Assembly (NCBI RefSeq): GCF_004762035.2 | Contig: NZ_SIJK02000002.1 | Coordinates: forward strand, 174,589-230,914 | Length of the DNA stretch: 56,326 bases | Direction of reading: 5' to 3' | Source: Candidatus Chloroploca mongolica | GTDB lineage: Bacteria > Chloroflexota > Chloroflexia > Chloroflexales > Chloroflexaceae | In this document: one piece after another, positions 49,078 to 56,326 of the stretch | How the letters are laid out: each line of letters opens with the position of its first letter | Position numbering within the stretch: position 1 is the first letter of the stretch | The notes under the pieces: model-generated | Databases searched by the model: none | What the model was told of the DNA's origin: nothing | Seen by the model: the letters and a program-made list of their open reading frames with translations, nothing else | Translations under genes and position numbers: made by a program

Positions 49078-51549
49078 TTACGCAACAGGAACCGCCACGG
49101 CTGGCACGTCGCTGCTCGCACTAGCCAGCGCAATCTTCAACACTTCATCCATTGACGAAACCGGGATCAGGGTCAGGTCGTTCCGTACTTTCGCCGGGAG
49201 GTCAATGATGTCTTTGGCATTCTCTTTGGGCAGAATGAAGGTGCGAATGCCAGCTCGATGCGCCGCGAGGGTCTTTTCTTTCAAGCCCCCAATGCCCAGG
49301 ACTTTGCCCCGCAAGGTGACTTCGCCGGTCATGGCGACGTCACGGCGAACGGGTTTGCCCGTCATCGCGCTGATCAGCGCGGTGGTCAGGGTGATCCCCG
49401 CCGAAGGTCCATCCTTCGGTACGGCTCCCTCGGGAATATGGATGTGAATATTGTGCTCTTCAAAGTAGTTTGGATCGATGCCAAGCTCGGTCGCTCGATA
49501 GCGCACATAGCTTACTGCGGCCTGCGCACTCTCTTTCATCACATCGCCGAGTTGCCCGGTCAGTTGCAAGCCGCCTTTGCCTTTGACCGGCAAAACCTCG
49601 ATGCTGAGGATATCGCCGCCGGCGGTTGTCCAGGCGACGCCCGTTGCGACCCCAATTTCGTCCCGCTCTTCGGCAAGCCCAAAGGTGAAACGCTCGGGGC
49701 CAAGATAGGTGGCAACATCACTCTCGTCGATAGCAAAAGATGTTGGCCCGCCTTCTGTCCCAGGCTCGCTCGCCGCAGCGACCTTGCGGGCAACTTTGCG
49801 GCAGAGACTGGCGATTTCACGTTCAAGGTTACGCACCCCGGCTTCGCGGGTATACTCCCGGATGAGCTTGATCACCGCGTCGCTGCTGATCGTCAGTTGT
49901 TCGGCTTCGAGACCGTGAAACTCGCGCTGCTTGGGAATAAGGAAGCCCCGCGCAATTTCGAGTTTCTCGTCTTCGGTGTACCCCCCGATCTCGATAATCT
50001 CCATCCGATCACGTAACGGGCCAGGGATTGGCTCAAGTTGGTTGGCCGTCGCAATGAAGATGACTTTGCTCAGATCAAAAGGTATTTCAAGATAATGATC
50101 CGAAAACGTACTATTCTGCTCAGGGTCAAGTACCTCGAGCAACGCTGACGTCGGATCGCCACGGAAATCGGTGCCAACCTTATCCACTTCGTCGAGCACA
50201 TAGACCGGGCTGTTCGACTTGACCGACTTGATGCCCTGGATGATGCGGCCCGGCATCGCCCCAATATACGTACGGCGGTGCCCACGGATCTCGGCCTCAT
50301 CGCGCACACCACCGAGGCTCGTGCGGATAAACTGGCGATCAAGCGCCCGCGCAACACTGCGCCCGAGGCTCGTTTTGCCAACCCCGGGAGGGCCAACAAA
50401 ACAGAGGATCGGACTACGCATCTTGTTGCCAGCGAGCTTGCGCACGGCCAGATACTCAAGGATGCGCTCTTTGACCTTTTCGAGGCCATAGTGATCCTCA
50501 TCAAGCACCTTCTGCGCCTCGATAATGCTAATCTCACCATGCGGCTCTTCGCCCCACGGCAAATTGGTCAACCAGTCAAGGTACGTCCGGATCACCCCGG
50601 CTTCCGGGCTATTCATGCCCTGTTGCGCCAGCCGCTTCACCTCGTGGAGCGCCTGACTCTTCACGTACTCAGGGGCTTCCATTTCATTGATCTTGCGGCG
50701 CAACTCATCAATGGGATCGTCGCTATCATCGTCTTCACCGAGTTCACGCCGAATAACGCGCATCTGCTCACGCAGAAAATATTCGCGCTGGCTCTGATCG
50801 AGCACCTCTTTGGTGTCTTGCTGGATCTTGGCGCGCAGCTTGAGCAACTCGAGCTGGCGGGCCAGCACAAAGTGGGCTTTGCGCAAGCGTTCGACCGGAT
50901 CGAGCGTATTCAACACCTCAAGACGGTCTTTGAAATCAAAGGCAGGCCCCCAGGTGACAATATCGGCCAGATGCCCGGCACGATCAATGCGATGGACAAA
51001 CTGCACCGCCTCTTGCGGCACCTCACCAAGGTGATCAACAAACTCATCAACCTGTTGCTTGACCGTATCCATCAGGGCGTGAACTTCCATGCCCCCCGTT
51101 TCGGGATCAAAGACAGGGATACAGCGCACCCGGTAAAAGGGTGTGATCTGAAGCGACCCCTGGATCTCGGCACGGTGCAACCCCTCGAGGATCACGCGCG
51201 CGGTGCCGTCTTGCAACTTGGCAAACTCATCGAGCCGCGCAATCACCCCGATCGGCGGCAATTTCTGCGGATTTGAACTCTTGTAGCCATCAAGCTCATA
51301 TTCACGGACAAAGATCAGCAACACCTCGTGGTGATCCTCTTGCCAGGCCTGTTCCATCGCCCGATACGATTTGCCAGGGGGAACCTGCAGCGGGATCGTC
51401 ATATGAGGCATAATGACCATTTCGCCCAACACAACCAGAGGCAGATCCCGCCCTTCGAGGAGCGGCTCATCTGGTTGCAATATGCCAGGAAGCGCCTCTT
51501 CAGGGATCGTAGTGGGCTCAACGGAAGCACGACGTTTGTTGGTAGACAT
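49078..51549 (-). CDS. lon: ATP-dependent Lon protease
   Basis: 823 residues from the ATG at 51549, which has GAGGAG upstream. The N-terminal substrate-binding domain starts around LPLVVLGEMVIMPHM, and a coiled-coil/helical region has LREQMRVIRRELGEDD. The AAA+ module has Walker A FVGPPGVGKTSLGRS (about 384-398) and Walker B YVLDEVDKVG. The C-terminal protease domain has catalytic Ser in PKDGPSAGITL (near 718) and Lys in GGLKEKTLAAHRAG. Lon degrades misfolded and regulatory proteins in the cytoplasm. The ABC exporter gene ends 15 bp upstream, so lon may be the third gene of the MarR-ABC transcript. Confidence 0.98.
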   Translation of the reverse strand: MSTNKRRASVEPTTIPEEALPGILQPDEPLLEGRDLPLVVLGEMVIMPHMTIPLQVPPGKSYRAMEQAWQEDHHEVLLIFVREYELDGYKSSNPQKLPPIGVIARLDEFAKLQDGTARVILEGLHRAEIQGSLQITPFYRVRCIPVFDPETGGMEVHALMDTVKQQVDEFVDHLGEVPQEAVQFVHRIDRAGHLADIVTWGPAFDFKDRLEVLNTLDPVERLRKAHFVLARQLELLKLRAKIQQDTKEVLDQSQREYFLREQMRVIRRELGEDDDSDDPIDELRRKINEMEAPEYVKSQALHEVKRLAQQGMNSPEAGVIRTYLDWLTNLPWGEEPHGEISIIEAQKVLDEDHYGLEKVKERILEYLAVRKLAGNKMRSPILCFVGPPGVGKTSLGRSVARALDRQFIRTSLGGVRDEAEIRGHRRTYIGAMPGRIIQGIKSVKSNSPVYVLDEVDKVGTDFRGDPTSALLEVLDPEQNSTFSDHYLEIPFDLSKVIFIATANQLEPIPGPLRDRMEIIEIGGYTEDEKLEIARGFLIPKQREFHGLEAEQLTISSDAVIKLIREYTREAGVRNLEREIASLCRKVARKVAAASEPGTEGGPTSFAIDESDVATYLGPERFTFGLAEERDEIGVATGVAWTTAGGDILSIEVLPVKGKGGLQLTGQLGDVMKESAQAAVSYVRYRATELGIDPNYFEEHNIHIHIPEGAVPKDGPSAGITLTTALISAMTGKPVRRDVAMTGEVTLRGKVLGIGGLKEKTLAAHRAGIRTFILPKENAKDIIDLPAKVRNDLTLIPVSSMDEVLKIALASASSDVPAVAVPVA

Positions 51550-51564
51550 CAATTCTCCTCACTT

Positions 51565-53454
51565 TTAGGTCAATTCAGCGAGCAACGGTAACAATTCCTG
51601 GTCTTCGGGGCGAAACTGCAAGGCATAGAGTCGGGCATAAAGCCCGCCCTGAGCCACCAGTTCGGCATGGCTGCCTAGTTCGACAAGCTCACCGGCGACA
51701 ATCACCGCAATGCGGTCGGCACGTTTAATCGTACTGAGACGATGGGCAATAATCAGACTCGTTCGCCCATGCATCAAGCGCTCAAGGGCCTCTTGCACAA
51801 GACGCTCACTCGCACTATCAAGGGCGCTCGTTGCTTCATCAAGAATAAGAATGCGTGAATCTTTGAGGATCGCCCGGGCAATCGCCACACGCTGGCGCTG
51901 CCCACCCGAGAGCTTCACCCCACGTTCCCCAACAGGAGTGGCATACCCCTGAGGCAACTGCTCAATAAACTCGTGCGCATTTGCCGCCCGTGCAGCCGCC
52001 TCCAGTTCCTCCTGGCTCGCTTCAAGCCGCCCATACCGAATATTTTCGGCAATGGTTCCATTGAACAGCTGAGTTTCCTGTGGAACAATGCCGATCTGCG
52101 CACGCAGACTCTGCAATGTCACGTCGCGAACATCATAGTCATCAATCCGCACGCTCCCCTGTTGGATATCATAAAAGCGGGGCACCAGACTCGCGATCGT
52201 GCTCTTGCCAGCCCCACTCGGGCCAACCAGGGCCACCACTTCGCCAGGATGCACATCCAGGCTGAAGGCTTTGAGCACCGCCGGCGCCGCAGGGGGCGGG
52301 GCTTGCGCGTCATCAGACGGGGCCTCGCTCGGATAGGCAAAAGTAACGTCATCGAAGGTCACCCGGCCAGCAAGCGTCGACAGCACCACGGCATCAGGCC
52401 GGTCGGTGATCTCGGGGGGCGTATCGAGCAATTCAAAGACCCGTGCGACTGCCCCAAGCGCCTGTTGAAGCTGGCTAAAGAGACCGGAGAATGAGGCCAG
52501 CGTGCCGCTGATCGCCCCGGCATAGAGCAGAAACGTCACCAGATCGCCCGGCAGCAAACTTCCCTCCAGCACCAACCGGCCCCCAGACCAGAGCACCAGC
52601 ACCAGGGTGCCCCAAGCCGCAAAGCCAATCAACGGTTCAAAGGTTGCGCGCACGCGCGCACGGCTCATCGCAGTCTGAAAGGTCGTCTCGATCGCCTCGG
52701 TAAAGCGCCCAATCTCATACGGTTCGCGAGCAAACGACTTCACCACCCGCACCCCCGCGACCGTCTCTTCCAGCACACTCGACGCATCGGCAAGGCGATC
52801 CTGCACCGACGTCGAGAGCCTCCGGAGCTTGCGGCCAAAGAAGATCGCCAGCAGCGTAATGGCAGGCACCAGCAGCAACGCCAGACCCGTCAATTGCCAC
52901 GAGACCATGAGCATCAGAATCAGCGCCCCAACAAACTGGACAACCGACCCAAGCAGGGTGGCCAGATTCGTCGTCACGGTCGTCTGAATCAGGGTGACAT
53001 CATTCGTCACCCGGCTCGTGATCTCGCCAGTGCGACGGCCATTGAAAAACCCGAGCGACAGGCTCTGCAAATGGGTATAGGTCTGGATCCGCAGATCGCT
53101 CACCACGCGTTCACCCACAAACGAAAGCGTATAACTCTGCACCAGCGTAAACAAGGACTGCACCAACACCACGACCACCAGCAAGATGGCAACCTGATTC
53201 AGGTTAAACGCAAAGCCGTCGGCGACAATCGCATTGATCAACTGACCAACTGCGAGCGGCAAAATGAGGCCAACGCCAGTCGCAATGAGCATTGCCACGA
53301 GGGCAAGTACCATCCACCAGCGGTAAGGAGCGACATAACCCAGCAAACGCCGCCAGCTTACGCCTGATAGCGCAGCCAACGCAACACGTTGGCGTGGCGG
53401 ATCAGCCGGGCGAGCGTCGCTAGCGCGACGAGCAACCGGAAGTGAGCGTTTCAT
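51565..53454 (-). CDS. ABC exporter, fused membrane and ATPase domains
   Basis: 629 residues, a half-transporter of the MsbA/BmrA type that would work as a dimer. Six membrane helices lie within about residues 35-340 (MVLALVAMLIATGVGLILPLAVGQL, GALILMLMVSWQLTGLALLL). The ATPase domain covers about 370-615: Walker A VGPSGAGKSTIAS, Q-loop VPQETQLFNGTI, signature VKLSGGQRQRVAIARA, Walker B ILILDEATSALDS, and IAHRLSTIKRAD. A Pro/Ala-rich insertion (DDAQAPPPAAPA) just before the Walker A strand is slightly unusual. Its start overlaps the MarR gene by 4 bp, so expression is tied to that regulator; a drug or lipid substrate is likely. Confidence 0.95.
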   Translation of the reverse strand: MKRSLPVARRASDARPADPPRQRVALAALSGVSWRRLLGYVAPYRWWMVLALVAMLIATGVGLILPLAVGQLINAIVADGFAFNLNQVAILLVVVVLVQSLFTLVQSYTLSFVGERVVSDLRIQTYTHLQSLSLGFFNGRRTGEITSRVTNDVTLIQTTVTTNLATLLGSVVQFVGALILMLMVSWQLTGLALLLVPAITLLAIFFGRKLRRLSTSVQDRLADASSVLEETVAGVRVVKSFAREPYEIGRFTEAIETTFQTAMSRARVRATFEPLIGFAAWGTLVLVLWSGGRLVLEGSLLPGDLVTFLLYAGAISGTLASFSGLFSQLQQALGAVARVFELLDTPPEITDRPDAVVLSTLAGRVTFDDVTFAYPSEAPSDDAQAPPPAAPAVLKAFSLDVHPGEVVALVGPSGAGKSTIASLVPRFYDIQQGSVRIDDYDVRDVTLQSLRAQIGIVPQETQLFNGTIAENIRYGRLEASQEELEAAARAANAHEFIEQLPQGYATPVGERGVKLSGGQRQRVAIARAILKDSRILILDEATSALDSASERLVQEALERLMHGRTSLIIAHRLSTIKRADRIAVIVAGELVELGSHAELVAQGGLYARLYALQFRPEDQELLPLLAELT

Positions 53455-53954
53455 GCGAGACGACCACCCTCAGCACGTTCGAGGGTACGCGCCATCCCCG
53501 ACAAAACTCGATCAAGCAATAACATCAATGCCTCAATTTCAGTTTCAGCAAGGTGAGCGAGCGCCATTTGCATCTGTTCACGACGGGCCTGCTTGATCTC
53601 TGCGACAAGCTCACGCCCATAGGTGGTCACTGCCACCATCACCTGGCGACGATCTTTTGCATCGCGCACCCGTTCAATTAACTGTTTTTCATCGAGCCGG
53701 TCAACGACCCCAGTCAACGAAGCAGCTGACTGATGCGTAGCCTCGGCAAGATCAGACATTTTACAAGCCTCGGCAAGCTGTTCAAGGTGGAGCACCGTAT
53801 AAAACTGCGGCACCGTCAACCGAAAGCGCTCGTCATCGAGCAACTGCATAAACTGGCGCTGGGCCAGCCAGCTGATCTGCATCAGCGAGCGTTCAATCTC
53901 ATCAAACGGCGTCCGTTCACCTTCCGCATGCTGCTCACGATGGACCTGGGTCAT
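53451..53954 (-). CDS. MarR family transcriptional regulator
   Basis: 167 residues. Winged HTH: LRLTVPQFYTVLHLEQL (helix before), CKMSDLAEATHQSAASLTGVVDRLDEKQLIERV (recognition region, quoted in pieces CKMSDLAEATHQSAAS and LTGVVDRLDEKQLIERV), and the wing DAKDRRQVMVAVT. These regulators dimerise and lose DNA affinity on binding small phenolics or drugs. AGGAT lies before the ATG. The gene overlaps the ABC exporter gene by 4 bp, and a TATACT box near 54005 may be its -10. It probably represses the exporter. Confidence 0.93.
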   Translation of the reverse strand: MTQVHREQHAEGERTPFDEIERSLMQISWLAQRQFMQLLDDERFRLTVPQFYTVLHLEQLAEACKMSDLAEATHQSAASLTGVVDRLDEKQLIERVRDAKDRRQVMVAVTTYGRELVAEIKQARREQMQMALAHLAETEIEALMLLLDRVLSGMARTLERAEGGRLA

Positions 53955-54050
53955 GGGCTATCCTGACTATTCCTCGACCCTCTAGATAATCAACAACATT
54001 TAGTATATCACTCCTTAAGTATACCCGCAAGAGCAACGCAGCCTGTCGTT

Positions 54051-54203
54051 AGGGCGATTGCATCATACGAAACCGGATACAACGGGGCACCCGCAAGGGG
54101 TGCCCGTACCGGGGCGGGGGCCGAATCCGGTGTACGGGCACCCCTTGCGGGTGCCCTTGCGGGTGCCTTGGCGGGGTGCATACACGGAAGATGCAATCGC
54201 CCT
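54051..54203. mobile_element. MITE-like element with 14-bp terminal inverted repeats
   Basis: 153 bp bounded by AGGGCGATTGCATC (54051-54064) and its exact complement (54190-54203). The interior holds GC-rich inverted repeats (GGGCACCCGCAAGGGGTGCCC type) that can form large hairpins. AGCCTGTCGTTAGGGC occurs on both sides (54040-54055 and 54205-54220), possibly a duplication made on insertion or by recombination. A second, incomplete copy is at 56121-56275. No gene inside. Confidence 0.8.
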
Positions 54204-54259
54204 AAGCCTGTCGTTAGGGCTGATGCAAAGTCCCGGTAGGGTTAGATAGCATCCGCAGA

Positions 54260-54515
54260 TTAGGGCTTCCGCATCTGCGTAATCTGCGTAATCTGCTCAC
54301 GCTCAGCCAGCAACTCGGCCAGGCCCGCCTTGAAGGGACCAAGCGTCGGCGCCGCATAGGGCACCGTGCGGGTGTAGGCCGCTGGCGTCGCCGAATCCAG
54401 CGCCTTCCTCACCGTCTTGCGTGAGCAGCAGAGCTCACGAGCGATCTGACGAATACGCTTCTTGTCGACGTAGGAGGCCCGTCGAATAGCTTCCGCATTG
54501 TTCCACCGACAACAT
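54260..54515 (-). pseudogene. istA: IS21-family transposase IstA, N-terminal remnant
   Basis: The minus strand encodes SYVDKKRIRQIARELCCSRKTVRKAL in one frame (KKRIRQIARELCCSRKTVRK being the core), the HTH of IstA from IS21-type elements. The expected MLSVEQ start at 54515 is in another frame, so a frameshift lies at about 54495. The sequence ends at a TAA near 54260 after ELLAEREQITQITQM, without the DDE domain. IstB is absent. A dead fragment of an insertion sequence. Confidence 0.75.
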
Positions 54516-54577
54516 CTCCTGCTCCACTCTGTTCAGGGCAAGCGTATCTCCCCGAAGAGTAGCAGCATATTTATTCG

Positions 54578-54835
54578 GTGGCCCCCATTTCCTTGATCAT
54601 TCTGGGGCTTAGGTGGCTCCCTTTTTTACTTTATCAAAAACATGCCCATTTGCAAGCTCAAGAGGAAGCCACCTGCTTTCGAGAGCGGCCCAGTTCTGCC
54701 GAACGATTCTTCCGCAAGGGTAAGGCGGACAATTGGCGGGAGGAGTTAACGCCCGCCCAGATCAAACGGATTGAAGCGGAGTATGGGCCAGTCATGGCCC
54801 GCCTGGGGTATTTGGAATGGACAACGCTACATTGA
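54578..54835 (+). pseudogene. Sulfotransferase C-terminal remnant
   Basis: Only the last part, from about 54683, looks like a protein family: SSAERFFRKGKADNWREEL then TPAQIKRIEAEYGPVMARLGYL, the usual C-terminus of P-loop sulfotransferases (FRKGxxxxW and the final helix). The PAPS-binding N-terminal half is missing, and the sequence upstream of about 54680 shows no homology-like content. The stop overlaps the start of the PqqD-like gene by 19 bp. It is probably the end of a gene cut by the rearrangements seen next to it. Confidence 0.65.
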
Positions 54836-55203
54836 CGCCGCAGGTCACCTCCCCGGCCCAGAGTCTCTGCGTGCGTTGTGGGTTGTGCTGCGATGGAACG
54901 ATTTTTGACTATGCCCGACTCTTCCCAGAGAGTGAGATTACGTTACATTCGACCGTCGTCCGTTCCAGCGATGTCATGGCCAGCACGGTAGACAATGAAC
55001 TCGTGATGATGGACATCGAGCGGGGCGTGTATTACAGCCTGGATCAGATCGGCACAGACATCTGGAACCGCATCGCCGAGCCAGTGACCGTCGCCGATCT
55101 CTGCGCCCAGTTGATGCAGCAATACGAGGTCGATCCGGCCACCTGCGAGGCCGACGTGTTGGCGCAGCTCAACGATATGGCGCACAACGGCTTGCTGGGG
55201 TAA
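54817..55203 (+). CDS. PqqD/RRE-like protein with N-terminal cysteine cluster
   Basis: 128 residues. From about residue 42, ITLHSTVVRSSDVMAS, MMDIERGVYYSLDQIGTDIW and LMQQYEVDPATCEADVLAQL match the PqqD-like RiPP recognition element, as in lasso-peptide B1 proteins. These bind the leader of a ribosomal peptide and present it to modifying enzymes. The first 40 residues carry CVRCGLCCDGTIF, typical of the start of YkgJ-type CxxCxxCC metal-binding proteins, and then stop abruptly at FPESE. So this may be a fusion of a truncated YkgJ-like protein with an RRE, made by deletion. No precursor peptide, B2 protease or cyclase is visible nearby. The function may be lost. Confidence 0.7.
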   Translation: MDNATLTPQVTSPAQSLCVRCGLCCDGTIFDYARLFPESEITLHSTVVRSSDVMASTVDNELVMMDIERGVYYSLDQIGTDIWNRIAEPVTVADLCAQLMQQYEVDPATCEADVLAQLNDMAHNGLLG

Positions 55204-55316
55204 ACGGGTGTTTTGACCCAAAGGCACCATGCTTCATGCCCACGGGAGGACAGGCGCGGTGATCATACCGGTTGCGACCACATGTTCTATGCCCCGACAG
55301 GGCGCCGCCGTTCCGT

Positions 55317-56012
55317 TCACCTTGCCACTGGCAAGCGGTACGTGCGCGAACGAGCGTGGTGCGCATCGGTGCGCAGGTGCCACTCGTCCGGGGTGAACTG
55401 TGACTCGGCGAGCAAACGGGATAACGGGTCGCCAGCATCAAGCGTGAAGGTGTCAGCCGCCGGGTCAAACCGGTAGGCGGTGGTTGGGCCACCAAGACGG
55501 GCGCGGAACCAGCCCGAGCCGGGGCCGGGCAGGATGATCGACCCTGTCCAGAGTTCGTCCCGCTGCCAGAGTGGATGGGCCGCTGGCCTCATCAGCGCAC
55601 ACAGCACCAAGGTTTTGTCATGGGAGATTGTGATTGTTGCAGGGTTGGTTGCGGTGACCGCGATTGACCGGTGGGTGTAGGGGGTTTGAAAGAACTGACG
55701 CTCGAGCCAGGCCAGCAGGCGTGACGAGTTGTAGGCGCTGGCAAGGTAGAGCCCGCTCGGCGACGTACCGGTTAGCCCCTCGCCGACAAAGACCCCCAGC
55801 GTGAGCTCGCGAAAGGGAATGCCGGCCCAGCGTAGCGCGGGGGCCGCCAGTACCAGTGAGGCCCGGTCAGCGTGCGGGGTTGGGGCCAATCCTACGGGAG
55901 CCAGACGGTGCTGCCAATAGGCAAGGTCGGCACTCCCGTAAAGTAGCACTTCCTGCACATGGTCGATTACCGCGATATAGGGTCGTGCAGTGGTGTCGTG
56001 AGGCGTGTGCAT
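55317..56012 (-). CDS. Protein of unknown function
   Basis: 231 residues, intact, starting MHTPHDTTARPYIAVIDHVQ with a weak ribosome site. No signal peptide or membrane helix. Segments include LTLGVFVGEGLTGTSPSGLYLASAYNS (in pieces GVFVGEGLTGTSPSG and LYLASAYNSSRLLAWLERQFF), YTHRSIAVTATNPATITI, and WTGSIILPGPGSGWFRARLGG. The beta-rich pattern with a central Gly/Ser motif vaguely recalls the acetoacetate decarboxylase fold, but I cannot confirm this. It is the only intact gene of normal length in the decayed right-end region and is transcribed toward the PqqD-like gene. Confidence 0.6.
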   Translation of the reverse strand: MHTPHDTTARPYIAVIDHVQEVLLYGSADLAYWQHRLAPVGLAPTPHADRASLVLAAPALRWAGIPFRELTLGVFVGEGLTGTSPSGLYLASAYNSSRLLAWLERQFFQTPYTHRSIAVTATNPATITISHDKTLVLCALMRPAAHPLWQRDELWTGSIILPGPGSGWFRARLGGPTTAYRFDPAADTFTLDAGDPLSRLLAESQFTPDEWHLRTDAHHARSRTYRLPVAR

Positions 56013-56326
56013 CGCTTGCTCCGTTCTGTTCTTGCCAGAGCCACGCAGGCTGGTGGCGCGCTAGCCTTGATTATGCCAGAGAAGCGACAAAAGAGAAAGA
56101 GCCAAGCGGCGTAGCACCAGGGCGATTGCATCATACGAAACCGGATACAACGGGGCACCCGCAAGGGGTGCCCGTACCGGGGTGGGGGCGGGCCCGGTGT
56201 AGGGGCACCCCTTGCGGGTGCCCGTACCGGGGTGGGGCACCCGCAAGGGGTGCCCGTACCGGGGTGGGGCACCTTTTGGGGGTAGGTTTTTTTATTCACG
56301 GGCCGAGGGAGCGTCATGACGTTCGT
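56013..56326. other. Right-end region with an incomplete second MITE-like copy
   Basis: AGGGCGATTGCATCATACGA starts at 56121 as in the element at 54051 and continues with three rounds of the GGGGCACCCGCAAGGGGTGC module alternating with GTACCGGGGTGGGG. The right terminal repeat is missing before about 56275. No gene is seen in the remaining sequence. Confidence 0.7.

Noticed and set aside
1-56326. tRNA, rRNA or riboswitch genes
   Set aside because: I found no cloverleaf, rRNA or known riboswitch core; a covariance-model scan would be needed to exclude small RNAs.

Overview
The window looks like a chromosome segment from a Chloroflexota bacterium, most likely class Chloroflexia. This is an inference from content: a MalE-like lipoprotein with a Val/Gln/Thr-rich linker after the lipobox, a Ser/Thr kinase fused to WD40 repeats, an OpcA-Zwf-short Gnd operon, an acyl-ACP-reductase-like protein with an extra N-terminal domain, and many dispersed intergenic repeats built on the core TTTGCGCCTTTGCGTCAAA. 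No rRNA or tRNA gene was seen. Genes are dense, mostly on the minus strand, and GC-rich except in the defence-like block.

Layout. 1-2392 (-): the N-terminal part of a very large secreted beta-helix protein made of near-identical 222-residue repeats; it runs off the left edge. 2883-8375 (-): a TetR-controlled export operon (TetR, FtsX/MacB permease, ATPase, HlyD adaptor) with two palindromic operators over its promoter. 8435-11320 (-): an alpha/beta hydrolase and a 681-residue protein whose C-terminal half resembles cyanobacterial long-chain acyl-ACP reductase. 11548-19790 (+): Ser/Thr kinase-WD40, a hybrid sensor kinase, and SecA. 19868-23567 (-): the oxidative pentose phosphate operon gnd-zwf-opcA. 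23596-28461 (-): a compact operon with its own promoter, encoding a 61-residue protein, an OLD/AriA-like AAA ATPase, a DUF4276 TOPRIM-like protein and a PLD-SNF2 helicase. I read it as a candidate anti-phage system. 28503-30851 (-): a complete-looking group II intron with a reverse transcriptase/maturase/HNH protein, sitting just upstream of that operon.

30949-45528 (-): an 11-gene glycan utilisation cluster. It has a ROK regulator, AGE epimerase, DUF4127 protein, sugar-binding lipoprotein, two sugar permeases, GH38 alpha-mannosidase, GH3 beta-N-acetylhexosaminidase, SIS-domain isomerase/deaminase, PIG-L deacetylase and SGNH hydrolase. Together these would import and dismantle a glycan containing mannose and N-acetylhexosamine; no ATPase for the importer is encoded here. 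45561-53954: housekeeping genes (PlsC-like acyltransferase, MoxR, DUF507, PspC, SDR, Lon, an ABC exporter with its MarR regulator). 53955-56326: a decayed accessory region with two copies of a GC-rich MITE-like element, a frameshifted IS21 IstA remnant, a sulfotransferase C-terminal remnant, a PqqD/RRE-like protein carrying a cysteine-cluster N-terminus, and one unrecognised gene.

Two intergenic repeat classes deserve attention. One is a set of long hairpins, mostly perfect palindromes with 19-31 bp arms, a 3-nt loop and usually an AGC-NNN-GCT centre, placed at gene ends. The other is the GCGCCTTTGCGTCAAA family, placed either singly before minus-strand genes or as inverted pairs at gene 3' ends.
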